Assembly: GCF_003951315.1 (NCBI RefSeq)
Contig: NZ_QLJH01000001.1
Location: 62,001-126,000, forward strand
Direction of reading: 5' to 3'
DNA length: 64,000 bases
Origin: Sphingomonas sp. S-NIH.Pt15_0812
Lineage (GTDB): Bacteria > Pseudomonadota > Alphaproteobacteria > Sphingomonadales > Sphingomonadaceae
Shown here: positions 31,532 through 38,740 of the stretch, in pieces
How positions within the stretch are numbered: position 1 is the stretch's first letter
Layout of the letters: each line of letters opens with the position of its first letter
Program-made: the position numbers and the translations under genes
The notes under the pieces: model-generated
Told to the model about the DNA's origin: nothing
What the model saw: only the letters and a program-made list of their open reading frames with translations
Databases searched by the model: none

Positions 31532-32644
31532 ATGATCCTGTTGCTGCTGCTCGCTCAGGTCCAGGCGCCCGCCATCGTGGTTCAGGGCGAACGCCTGTCC
31601 CAGGCGCTCCGGCAATGCGAGGCAGGCCAGTGTACGGTGCGCCGGGATGCGCAGGTCTCCATCGCTTCGGCCGAGACGCTGTTTCGCGACGGGGAATATT
31701 TGAAGGCCAAGCTGTTGCTGACGCGCGCCATCGATCGCAATCGGCGGCATGAGGCGACCAGCCCCAAGCTCGTCTCCTCGCTCTACGAAGCCTATGCCAC
31801 CGTCTCGCTGCATGAGGGCGACGAGAGTGGCTTCCGTCGCGGCACCCGGCAACAGGTCCGGATATTGCGCGATCATCTGCCCGCCGATGATCCGGCGGTG
31901 ATCGCAAAGATAACGGCGCTCAGCGACATGTGGCTGAAGCTGCGCGACTATCGACAGGCGAAGCTGTCCTACCAGGCGGCCGAGCAGCAGGCGGAGCGCG
32001 CCGGTCAGGCGGAGATGGCCGCCGTCGCCGCGATCCGGGTGGCGTGGCTGACCGCGACCATGGGCCGTCGCGCGGCCGCACGGGCGATGCTGGACGCGAT
32101 CGCCGCGCGTCCCGCCGCCAGGACCGGCGATCTGCCGGACGTGATCCGGGTCATGCGCTTCCGGATCGACGCGGCCAGCCTGAGCGACGAAGAGATGCTG
32201 CGACGGTCGAAGAGCATCGGCGCAGGCTATCGCAAGACGCCCTTGCTGGTGGTCAATCCCGCCTATGATTTCACGGACCTCGCCACCGTGAACAATGCGG
32301 CCAGCCGGTTTCAACTGGTGACCCCGATCCCGGTCCTGTCGAGTGATGTCAGCAGCGTGCAATGGGTGGATGTCGGCTTCTGGATCCGGCCGGATGGGCG
32401 GACCGATGAAGTCGAAATCCTGCGTGGCATGCGGGCGGAATCCTGGGCGCGATCGATTGTCCGCCAGGTGGAAGGGCGGGTCTATAGCAGCTTCGCGCCG
32501 GCACCGGGTGAAAAGGGGGCGTCCGGCATGTACCGGGTCGAACGCGTGACCTTGCGGCAGCGCTATCAAGTGCCGACGGGCAGCCTGATTGCGCGCCGTG
32601 TTCCGATCGGCGGTGTCGAGACGCTGGATCTGACCGCCGCCTGA
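31532..32644 (+). CDS. Exported protein with TPR-like helices and TonB-C-like end
   Basis: A 370-aa hypothetical protein with a short N-terminal hydrophobic signal (MILLLLLAQVQAPA). Residues about 45-230 are helical and Ala-rich in the style of TPR repeats (AETLFRDGEYLKAKLLLTRA, then DYRQAKLSYQAAEQQAERAG). The last third has VDVGFWIRPDGRTDEVEILRG, resembling the C-terminal domain of TonB-like energy transducers without the N-terminal anchor and Pro-rich spacer. GGAGA precedes the ATG. It ends 9 bp from the convergent MerR gene. Such TPR/TonB-C proteins are common in sphingomonads but unassigned; periplasmic location is inferred. Confidence 0.75.
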   Translation: MILLLLLAQVQAPAIVVQGERLSQALRQCEAGQCTVRRDAQVSIASAETLFRDGEYLKAKLLLTRAIDRNRRHEATSPKLVSSLYEAYATVSLHEGDESGFRRGTRQQVRILRDHLPADDPAVIAKITALSDMWLKLRDYRQAKLSYQAAEQQAERAGQAEMAAVAAIRVAWLTATMGRRAAARAMLDAIAARPAARTGDLPDVIRVMRFRIDAASLSDEEMLRRSKSIGAGYRKTPLLVVNPAYDFTDLATVNNAASRFQLVTPIPVLSSDVSSVQWVDVGFWIRPDGRTDEVEILRGMRAESWARSIVRQVEGRVYSSFAPAPGEKGASGMYRVERVTLRQRYQVPTGSLIARRVPIGGVETLDLTAA

Positions 32645-32653
32645 CCCTTGGCG

Positions 32654-33043
32654 TCAGTCGAAGGCGGTGAGGATCGGGCAGGGGCCGTCCTCGCTCACCG
32701 CACAGGCCTTCGCCAATCGGCGCAGCGCGGCGCGGGCGGCCTCCAGTTCGGCGATCCGTCGATCGAGCGCGGCGAGGCGGTCGGCGGCCAGCGCGCGGGC
32801 CTGGGGGCGGTCGTGCGTCGCGTCCAGGCGCAGGAGTTCGCCGATCTCCTCCAGCGTGAACCCCGCCGCCTGCGCCGAGCGGATGAAGCGTAAGGCCCGC
32901 AGATGCGCCGCATCATAACGACGCATGCCCTGGGTCAGGCCTGCGCCGATCCGCGCTGGCGTGCCGATCAGGCCGCGACGCTGATAGAAGCGGATGGTCT
33001 CCACCCCCAGCCCGGCGGCGCGGGCGAGTTCGCCGATGGTCAT
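32654..33043 (-). CDS. MerR family transcriptional regulator
   Basis: A 129-aa regulator with N-terminal helix-turn-helix MTIGELARAAGLGVETIRFYQRRG and the RRYDAAHLRALRFIRSAQAAGF wing, a dimerisation coiled coil (about 75-115) and a C-terminal CAVSEDGPCPIL. The two C-terminal cysteines, spaced CAVSEDGPC, could bind metal or sense redox state, as in MerR/ZntR/SoxR relatives. It is divergent from the glutaredoxin-MauE gene with a 68-bp gap that holds a MerR-type operator, so it very likely controls that gene. Confidence 0.9.
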   Translation of the reverse strand: MTIGELARAAGLGVETIRFYQRRGLIGTPARIGAGLTQGMRRYDAAHLRALRFIRSAQAAGFTLEEIGELLRLDATHDRPQARALAADRLAALDRRIAELEAARAALRRLAKACAVSEDGPCPILTAFD

Positions 33044-33045
33044 GC

Positions 33046-33079
33046 TTGACTCCGTACCGTGGTACGTACCCCATATGAT
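33046..33079 (+). promoter_or_regulatory. MerR-type promoter/operator for the glutaredoxin-MauE gene
   Basis: TTGACT at 33046-33051 is followed by the perfect dyad CGTACC-GT-GGTACG at 33053-33066 and an AT-rich CATATGAT at 33072-33079. A palindrome inside an over-long -35/-10 spacer (20-22 bp here) is the typical MerR-family operator, where activator-induced DNA distortion realigns the promoter elements. Confidence 0.65.
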
Positions 33080-33111
33080 GGCGGTGACAGTGCCAGCCAA
33101 GGACCGGATCG

Positions 33112-33864
33112 ATGCCCGCCACGCCGAATGATCCCCCCGTCGCCACCCTCTATCGCATGGTGATGCCGACCCATGTCTGTCCGTTCGGGCTGAAGGCGCG
33201 CGCCCTGCTGCGCCGCAGGGGCTATGCGGTCGACGACCATTGGCTGACCAGCCGGGCCGAGCAGGAGGCCTTCAAGGCGCGCCACGACGTGAAGACGACG
33301 CCGCAAATCTTCATCGATGGCCGGCGGATCGGCGGCTATGACGATCTGCGTCGGCATTTCGGCCTGACGGTGCGTGATCCGAACGCCACCAGCTATCGCC
33401 CGGTGCTGGCGGTGTTCGCGGTGGCGGCGCTGATCGCGCTGGCGATCAACGGCCTGACCGGCGCGCCGCCGATCGGCCTGCTCGGCGCCGAACGGTTCGT
33501 CGCGGTGACGATGATGCTGCTGGCGATGCTGAAGCTCCAGGATGTCGAGCGGTTCGCGACCATGTTCCTCGGCTATGACCTGCTGGCGCGGCGCTGGCTG
33601 TCCTATGGCTATGTCTATCCGCTGCTGGAACTGGGCGCGGGGGCGCTGATGCTGGCGCGGCTATGGCCCTGGCTGTCGATCCCGGTGGCGTTGGCGATCG
33701 GTGGGGTCGGCGCGGTGTCGGTGGTGAAGGCGGTCTATATCGACGCGCGCGAATTGAAATGCGCCTGTGTCGGTGGCAGCGGCAATGTCCCGCTGGGATT
33801 CGTCTCGCTGACCGAGAATGTCATGATGGTGGCGATGGCGTTGTGGATGGTGACGGCGCTGTGA
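33112..33864 (+). CDS. Glutaredoxin-MauE fusion membrane protein
   Basis: A 250-aa two-domain protein. Residues about 10-85 are a glutaredoxin-like domain with a single-Cys site HVCPFGLKARALLRRRGY, TTPQIFIDG and IGGYDDL. Residues about 98-250 form a four-helix MauE/DoxX-like membrane domain (MLAMLKLQDVERFATMFLGYDLLA, YPLLELGAGALML, a CACVGGSGNVPLG loop). MauE proteins act in disulfide handling during methylamine dehydrogenase maturation; no mau genes are nearby. The fusion suggests a membrane thiol/disulfide relay, and the CAC motif near 222 may be its second redox site. Divergent MerR regulator and operator point to induction by a metal or redox signal. Confidence 0.85.
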   Translation: MPATPNDPPVATLYRMVMPTHVCPFGLKARALLRRRGYAVDDHWLTSRAEQEAFKARHDVKTTPQIFIDGRRIGGYDDLRRHFGLTVRDPNATSYRPVLAVFAVAALIALAINGLTGAPPIGLLGAERFVAVTMMLLAMLKLQDVERFATMFLGYDLLARRWLSYGYVYPLLELGAGALMLARLWPWLSIPVALAIGGVGAVSVVKAVYIDARELKCACVGGSGNVPLGFVSLTENVMMVAMALWMVTAL

Positions 33865-33903
33865 TAGCGTCACGCCATCCACTGGGTCTTGGGGAAGGTT
33901 CGG

Positions 33904-34740
33904 ATGCTGATGGCGGCGGCACTGGCTCTGGCGGCGGCAAGTGCGGTGGGACCATGTCCGGTCCCGCCCGGCGCGGAGGCCCTGTGGCGACCCTCGATAC
34001 GCTATCTGCTGATCGGGGAGATTCATGGCACGGCGGAGACGCCGGCCGCCTTCGCCGATCTGGTCTGCGCGGCGGCGCGGAGCGGCCGGCCGGTCACGGT
34101 CGCGGTGGAATATTCGTCGGATGATCAGCCGGTGGTCGATGCCTTCCTCGCCTCCAATGGCGATGCCGAGGCACGGGCGGCGTTGCTGACCCTGCCGATC
34201 TGGCATGATACGTGGCAGGACGGGCGCAGCAGTACCGCCTTCCTCGCCCTGTTCGAGCGGTTGCGGGTCCTGAAGCAGGCGGGACTGATCCGCGGCGTCG
34301 TCTGCAGCGATGTCGGCAAGGATAAGCCCCGGGGAATCGCCCGCGACGCGATCATGGCGCGCAATTGGCGGGCGGTTCCACTCGGCCCCGACGGATTGCT
34401 GATCGCATTGGCGGGCAATGTTCACATGATGCGCAAGCCGGTGGAGCGGCCGGGGATGACGATCCACACGGCGGGTTCGCTGATGCCACGCGGCGCGACG
34501 ATGACGGTCGATGTCGGCTATAATGGCGGCACGAGTTGGACGTGTGAGCAGGACGGTTGCGGCAGTCATTCAGGTGGCCGTGCCGAGGCGGCGAAGCCGG
34601 GACTGGTGCCGACGGCCGATCCGGATGCGCGGTTCGATGCCGTGCTGGAGCTTGGCACGCCGGTCCATGCGGCTTTGCCGGCGCTGCCGGAACGGCGCAT
34701 GTTCAAACCGATGACGGGGCCTGTCCGTATCGGCGAGTGA
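33904..34740 (+). CDS. ChaN/EreA-like (Tiki-superfamily) exported hypothetical protein
   Basis: A 278-aa protein with a signal peptide (MLMAAALALAAASAVG). The start of the mature part, RYLLIGEIHGTAETPAAFADLV, matches the GE-x-H motif of the ChaN/erythromycin-esterase/Tiki-like superfamily; VAVEYSSDDQPVVDAFL and LIALAGNVHMM give the further conserved acid and Asn-x-His. These folds include haem-binding lipoproteins and metal-dependent hydrolases, so activity cannot be stated. ATG at 33904 with GGGGAAGG upstream is preferred over an in-frame TTG at 33889. Possibly in one transcript with the glutaredoxin-MauE gene, 39 bp upstream. Confidence 0.7.
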   Translation: MLMAAALALAAASAVGPCPVPPGAEALWRPSIRYLLIGEIHGTAETPAAFADLVCAAARSGRPVTVAVEYSSDDQPVVDAFLASNGDAEARAALLTLPIWHDTWQDGRSSTAFLALFERLRVLKQAGLIRGVVCSDVGKDKPRGIARDAIMARNWRAVPLGPDGLLIALAGNVHMMRKPVERPGMTIHTAGSLMPRGATMTVDVGYNGGTSWTCEQDGCGSHSGGRAEAAKPGLVPTADPDARFDAVLELGTPVHAALPALPERRMFKPMTGPVRIGE

Positions 34741-34896
34741 GCGAAAGCACGGCGGTGGAGCAAGCGCTCCGTGCCCCTCACCCCGCAATGGGACCGCAAG
34801 GGGATGGCCCAGCCCCGCATCACTGCTACCGCTCTGGCCCGCTTCGGTCGCGAGGTCGCGGCGGCGGCCAAGCGGCCGGCATAGCGCCGGACCAAT

Positions 34897-34927
34897 CCCC
34901 GTGCCCGGCCATGGCCGGGGCACGGGG
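34897..34927. terminator. Long GC-rich hairpin between convergent genes
   Basis: A 15-bp stem with one bulged base, closed at its centre by CCATGG, between the ChaN-like gene and the AAA ATPase gene, which converge here. No T run follows on either strand. Probably a bidirectional transcription barrier or an isolated palindromic repeat. Confidence 0.45.
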
Positions 34928-34944
34928 AGGTCTCGACGGTCCGA

Positions 34945-37215
34945 TCATCCCGCCCGGTCGGGAAAGGCGAAGCCGATCGGCTGGATCGCGGCGGCATCCT
35001 GCTTCAGCCGGGCGGCGATCTGTTCGTAATCGCGCTCCATCTCCGGCGTCACGCTGGCGCGGCTCTCGGTCAGGGCCTGCTCGAAGTCGCTCATGTCGAC
35101 CTGATGCGCACCGATCGATCGACGCAGCGCCACCAGTCCGGCACGGCGCACCACATCGCCCAGATCCGCGCCGGTGAACCGGTCGGTCCGCCGTGCCACC
35201 ACGTCCAGGTCCACATCCGCCGCCAGCGGCATCTTCTGGGTCTGGATGTCGAGGATGCGGCGTCGACCCGCTTCGCTCGGCACGCCGACATAGATCAGTT
35301 CGTCGAACCGTCCCGGCCGCAGCAGCGCCGGATCGATCAGGTTCGGCCGGTTGGTCGCACCGATCACCACCACCGACTGGAGCTCCTCCAGCCCGTCCAT
35401 TTCCGCCAGGATGGTGTTGACCACGCGTTCGGTCACCTGCGGCTCGCCCAATCCGCCGCCGCGCGCCGGCACCAGCGAATCAAGTTCGTCGATGAAGATC
35501 ACGGTCGGCGCGACCTGGCGGGCGCGGGCGAACAGGCGGGTGATCTGCTGCTCGCTCTCGCCATACCATTTGGACAGGAGGTCGGAGGACTTGGTGGCGA
35601 TGAAGTTCGCCTGCGCCTCGCGCGCCACCGCCTTGGCGAGTAGGGTCTTGCCGGTGCCGGGCGGGCCGTAGAGCAGGAAGCCCTTGGCCGCGCGGATGCC
35701 GATGCGGCGGAACGCGTCCGGGTCCTTCAACGGCAGCTCGACGCCTTCCTTCAGTCGTTCCTGCGCCGCGTCGAGGCCGCCGACATCCTCCCAGCGGGTG
35801 GTCGGCGCCTGCACCATCACTTCGCGCATCGCCGAGGGCTGGACGCGCTTCAGCGCCTCCAGGAAATCCTCGCGAGTGACCGACAGGGTGTCGAGCACCT
35901 CGGCGGGGATGGTCCGCTCCTCCAGGTTGAGCCGGGGCATGATCCGGCGCACCGCCTCGATCGCCGCCTCGCGCGCCAGCGCCGCCAGATCCGCGCCGAC
36001 GAACCCGAAGGTGGTGCGCGCCAGCTCGTCCAGGTCGACCTTGTCGCCCAGCGGCATGCCGCGCGCATGGATGCCCAGGATCTCGCGCCGGCCGCGCTCG
36101 TCGGGCACGCCGACGATGATCTCGCGGTCGAAGCGGCCGGGCCGGCGCAACGCCTCGTCGATCGCCTCGGGCCGGTTGGTCGCGGCGATCACCACCAGAT
36201 TGGCGCGCGCCTCCAGCCCGTCCATCAGCGTCAAAAGCTGCGCAACCAGCCGCTTTTCCGCCTCGCCCTGCACCTGACCGCGCTTGGGCGCGATCGAGTC
36301 GATTTCGTCGATGAAGACGATCGAGGGTGCGGCCTTGCTCGCTTCCTCGAAGATCTCGCGCAGGCGCGATTCGGATTCGCCATAGGCGGACCCCATGATC
36401 TCGGGGCCGTTGATCAGGAAGAACTGCGCATCCGATTCATTGGCGACGGCGCGGGCCAGCCGCGTCTTGCCGGTGCCCGGCGGCCCATGGAGCAGCACGC
36501 CCTTGGGCGGCTCGACGCCCAGCCGCTCGAACAGCTCGGGATAGCGGAGAGGCAGCTCGACCATCTCGCGCAACTGGTCGATCGTCGACGCCATGCCGCC
36601 GATATCGTCATAGGTGACGTCGGCGCGGCGGGTCTGTTGCGGCTCCTGATATTCGGGGCGCAGCTCGATCTCGGTATGCTCGTCGATATGGACGACCCCC
36701 TTGGGACTGGCCGACACCACGACGAGGCGGATTTCCTGGAGCGCATAGGCCGGCGCGTTCATGAACTGCTGCACGCCCGGCGGCATGTTGCCGACCCGCT
36801 GGTGGCCGGCGGTCGCGACCACATCGCCCTGGCAGAAGGGGCGGCCGATAAAGGTGCGCTTCAGCGCCTGGGACGAGCCCTGCAACCGCAGATTCTGCTG
36901 CGCCGGGGCGAAGACGACGCGGGTCGCCGGCTTCGACTCGATCTTGCGGACCTCGACGAAATCGCCCGAGCCGACGCCGGCATTGGCGCGTTGCAGGCCG
37001 TCGATGCGCAACAGCTCCAGCCCCTCATCCTCGGGGTAGGGGCCGACCGCGCGGGCGGGGGTCGACTGCTTGCCGACGATCTCGATGACGTCGCCTTCGC
37101 CCACCCCCAGCGTCGCCATCAGCGAGCGCGGCAGGTGCGCCAGACCGCGGCCCGAATCCTCGGGGCGGCTGTTGGCGACCTGGATCCTGCGCGCGGGGGT
37201 CTCACTATCGGCCAT
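34945..37215 (-). CDS. CDC48/p97-type double AAA+ ATPase
   Basis: A 756-aa protein with the full architecture of archaeal VAT/eukaryotic p97: CDC48 N-domain double-psi barrel (about 9-95), CDC48_2 domain (about 105-185), D1 AAA domain with Walker A GPPGTGKT (244-251) and Walker B VFIDEID (300-306), and D2 with a second GPPGTGKT (517-524) and IFIDELD (about 573-579). Both arginine-finger regions (RRPGRFDRE, LRPGRFDEL) are present. Such enzymes unfold or extract proteins. Bacterial copies are patchily distributed and their partners unknown; the usual C-terminal HbYX proteasome-docking motif is not seen (end FAFPDRAG). Three ATGs occur in a row; the third (37215) is best spaced from GAAAGGA. Confidence 0.93.
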   Translation of the reverse strand: MADSETPARRIQVANSRPEDSGRGLAHLPRSLMATLGVGEGDVIEIVGKQSTPARAVGPYPEDEGLELLRIDGLQRANAGVGSGDFVEVRKIESKPATRVVFAPAQQNLRLQGSSQALKRTFIGRPFCQGDVVATAGHQRVGNMPPGVQQFMNAPAYALQEIRLVVVSASPKGVVHIDEHTEIELRPEYQEPQQTRRADVTYDDIGGMASTIDQLREMVELPLRYPELFERLGVEPPKGVLLHGPPGTGKTRLARAVANESDAQFFLINGPEIMGSAYGESESRLREIFEEASKAAPSIVFIDEIDSIAPKRGQVQGEAEKRLVAQLLTLMDGLEARANLVVIAATNRPEAIDEALRRPGRFDREIIVGVPDERGRREILGIHARGMPLGDKVDLDELARTTFGFVGADLAALAREAAIEAVRRIMPRLNLEERTIPAEVLDTLSVTREDFLEALKRVQPSAMREVMVQAPTTRWEDVGGLDAAQERLKEGVELPLKDPDAFRRIGIRAAKGFLLYGPPGTGKTLLAKAVAREAQANFIATKSSDLLSKWYGESEQQITRLFARARQVAPTVIFIDELDSLVPARGGGLGEPQVTERVVNTILAEMDGLEELQSVVVIGATNRPNLIDPALLRPGRFDELIYVGVPSEAGRRRILDIQTQKMPLAADVDLDVVARRTDRFTGADLGDVVRRAGLVALRRSIGAHQVDMSDFEQALTESRASVTPEMERDYEQIAARLKQDAAAIQPIGFAFPDRAG

Positions 37216-37297
37216 CATCATCCTTTCACGCGCCATTTTGCGGGGCAAGCGCGCAAGGTAGGAAGCCGGTTCCACCCCTGCGAGAGGGCGTGGACGC

Positions 37298-37328
37298 AAA
37301 AAAAGAGCCGCGTCGGACGACACGGCTC
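37298..37328 (-). terminator. Rho-independent terminator upstream of the AAA ATPase gene
   Basis: In minus-strand RNA GAGCCGUGUC-GUCC-GACGCGGCUC forms a 10-bp stem followed by seven U. It lies 83 bp before the ATPase ATG and after no annotated minus-strand gene, so it must end a short transcript from the 37330-37460 region or act as a leader attenuator. Confidence 0.8.
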
Positions 37329-37365
37329 GTGAAAGTTTTTAGGAGAGGATGCCTGAAAGGCACCG
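37298..37365 (-). ncRNA. Candidate small RNA or attenuated leader
   Basis: The minus strand just upstream of the terminator reads as a compact sRNA: a small hairpin (UGCCU-UUC-AGGCA) near 37350-37362, an unpaired CUCUCCU stretch that could pair with Shine-Dalgarno sequences, then the terminator stem and U tail. No strong minus-strand -10 element is seen; the 5' end is a guess. It could instead be the 5' leader of the AAA ATPase mRNA with premature termination. Confidence 0.35.
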
Positions 37366-37390
37366 TCTTTTTGCGCTGCGACCGTCCATG

Positions 37391-37418
37391 TTGCAAGTGC
37401 GAAAAGAGACGGTAGAAT
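37391..37418 (+). promoter_or_regulatory. Sigma-70-type promoter for the LysR gene
   Basis: TTGCAA (37391-37396), 16-bp spacer, TAGAAT (37413-37418), 47 bp before the ATG. TTGCAA is itself palindromic and recurs at 37418-37423, which might be part of a regulator site. Confidence 0.55.
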
Positions 37419-37465
37419 TGCAAAATCGGCAATCGTTGGTATCGGTAACGGAATAAGAGAGGGTT

Positions 37466-38350
37466 ATGCGCAGGTTGCCACCACTCGGGTCGATCGAGGC
37501 CTTCGTCCAGGTCGCACGCCTGGGCTCGATCAAGGCCGCCGCCGAGGAACTGGCGCTGTCCGCGCCCGCGCTCAGCCGGCGTGTCCAGTCGCTGGAACGC
37601 TTCCTTTCCAAGCCGCTGTTCGCGCGCCGTCACCAGGCGATGGTGCTGAACGAGGATGGCGAGCGGCTGCTGATCCAGATCGCGCCGGTGCTCGACCAAT
37701 TGTCCGATGCGGTCGAGGCGATGACGGCGGGCAAGGAGCTGGTGCGGCTGCGGCTGGGCGTGCTGCCGCTGTTCGCGGCGCAGCGGCTGTTCCCGAAGCT
37801 GGGCGAGTTGCGCCGGGCGCATCCCGAATTGCATCTCGACATCGACACGGCCGGGCACGGCGTATCGCGGCTGGGCGAGGGGCTGGACGCAGTGGTGGCG
37901 CTGGCGCGCGACATCGATCCGGCGCTCTATTCCAAGCTGCTCGACCGCAATTCGGTCTATGTCATCGGCCAGCGCGCTTTGCTGGAGGGGCCGCGCCCGC
38001 TCACCCATCCCCGCCAGCTCGAATCGATGACGGCCCTGCTGCACCGCGAAATGCCCGACACCATGGGGGCGTGGAGCGTGGCGGCGGGGCTGGGCGTCAT
38101 CAAGCCGCAGGCGATCGACCTGTTCGATTCGGGCGGGCTGATGCTGGAGGCGGCGGCGCAGGGACTGGGCGTCGCCTTCATGCATGCCAGCCACTATAAC
38201 CATGCCAATGATCCCCGGCTGGTGCGGCTGTTCCCGGAGATCGAGGTGACCAGCCCGTACAGCCACTGGTTCGTCTGCCGCCCGCGCGCCTTCCAGACCA
38301 AGCCGGTGCGGCTGTTCCACGACTGGATGTTCGCGAACCTGGCGGAATAG
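37466..38350 (+). CDS. LysR family transcriptional regulator
   Basis: A 294-aa LysR-type regulator. The winged helix-turn-helix is at 5-63 (LGSIEAFVQVARLGSIKAAAEELALSAPALSRRVQSLER, given here only as landmark segments LGSIEAFVQVAR and ALSAPALSRRVQSLE). The effector domain (about 90-290) has LRLGVLPLFAAQRLFPKL and GLGVAFMHASHYNHAN. The type resembles GcvA-like members with no adjacent divergent target enzyme; the divergent neighbour is the AAA ATPase gene. GAGAGGG precedes the ATG. Inducer unknown. Confidence 0.92.
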   Translation: MRRLPPLGSIEAFVQVARLGSIKAAAEELALSAPALSRRVQSLERFLSKPLFARRHQAMVLNEDGERLLIQIAPVLDQLSDAVEAMTAGKELVRLRLGVLPLFAAQRLFPKLGELRRAHPELHLDIDTAGHGVSRLGEGLDAVVALARDIDPALYSKLLDRNSVYVIGQRALLEGPRPLTHPRQLESMTALLHREMPDTMGAWSVAAGLGVIKPQAIDLFDSGGLMLEAAAQGLGVAFMHASHYNHANDPRLVRLFPEIEVTSPYSHWFVCRPRAFQTKPVRLFHDWMFANLAE

Positions 38351-38740
38351 GGCGGGAATGACCGATGCGGCTCGCCGCTATGCGGCGGGCGACTATGGCT
38401 CGGGGCTGGATCGCCGGGACATGATCTTGCGGTTTTGAGGGGCTTGGCCCTTTCTGTTCCCCGGCGAAGGCCGGGGCCCAGTTGGGGGACGCCGGTGATA
38501 ACGCGCAGCGCTTCGTTACGTCTGCCTTTCCACCTGGGCCCCGGCCTTCGCCGGGGAACAGGATATCGGGCGGATACGATGCTCGATCGCGCGCTTCCCG
38601 TCGTCGTATGCGGGATCGGATTCCGGGCACCACTCCGATCGGCTAATGAGATTTTATCACATCATCCGCGACACCCCATTGCCACGGGTCCCGGTGCCCG
38701 GCACAGATAGGGCATAATGTCTTCCCAAAGGGACGGTTCG
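38351..38740. other. Intergenic region with REP-like repeat
   Basis: About 390 bp between the LysR gene and the ester hydrolase gene. The only clear content is the REP-like repeat at 38454-38561. A 26-codon frame at 38358-38438 with a fair ribosome-binding site has no recognisable similarity. The hydrolase promoter should lie in 38640-38730, but no convincing -35/-10 pair was found. Confidence 0.5.
38454..38561. repeat. REP-like inverted repeat pair, copy 2
   Basis: Two perfect 28-bp inverted arms (38454-38481 and 38534-38561), essentially identical to the arms of the copy at 3195-3296, again around an unrelated central spacer of about 52 bp. Shared arms with different centres and similar spacing show a dispersed two-palindrome element. 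Confidence 0.85.

Noticed and set aside
34804..34884. 26-codon frame (MAQPRITATALARFG...) with an upstream in-frame extension in the gap before the AAA ATPase gene
   Set aside because: It looks slightly protein-like but I recognise no family, it is very short and runs up to the palindrome at 34897; a gene remnant is possible but not supportable.
38358..38438. 26-codon frame after the LysR gene with a fair ribosome-binding site
   Set aside because: No similarity recognised and too short to judge; it ends just before the REP-like repeat.
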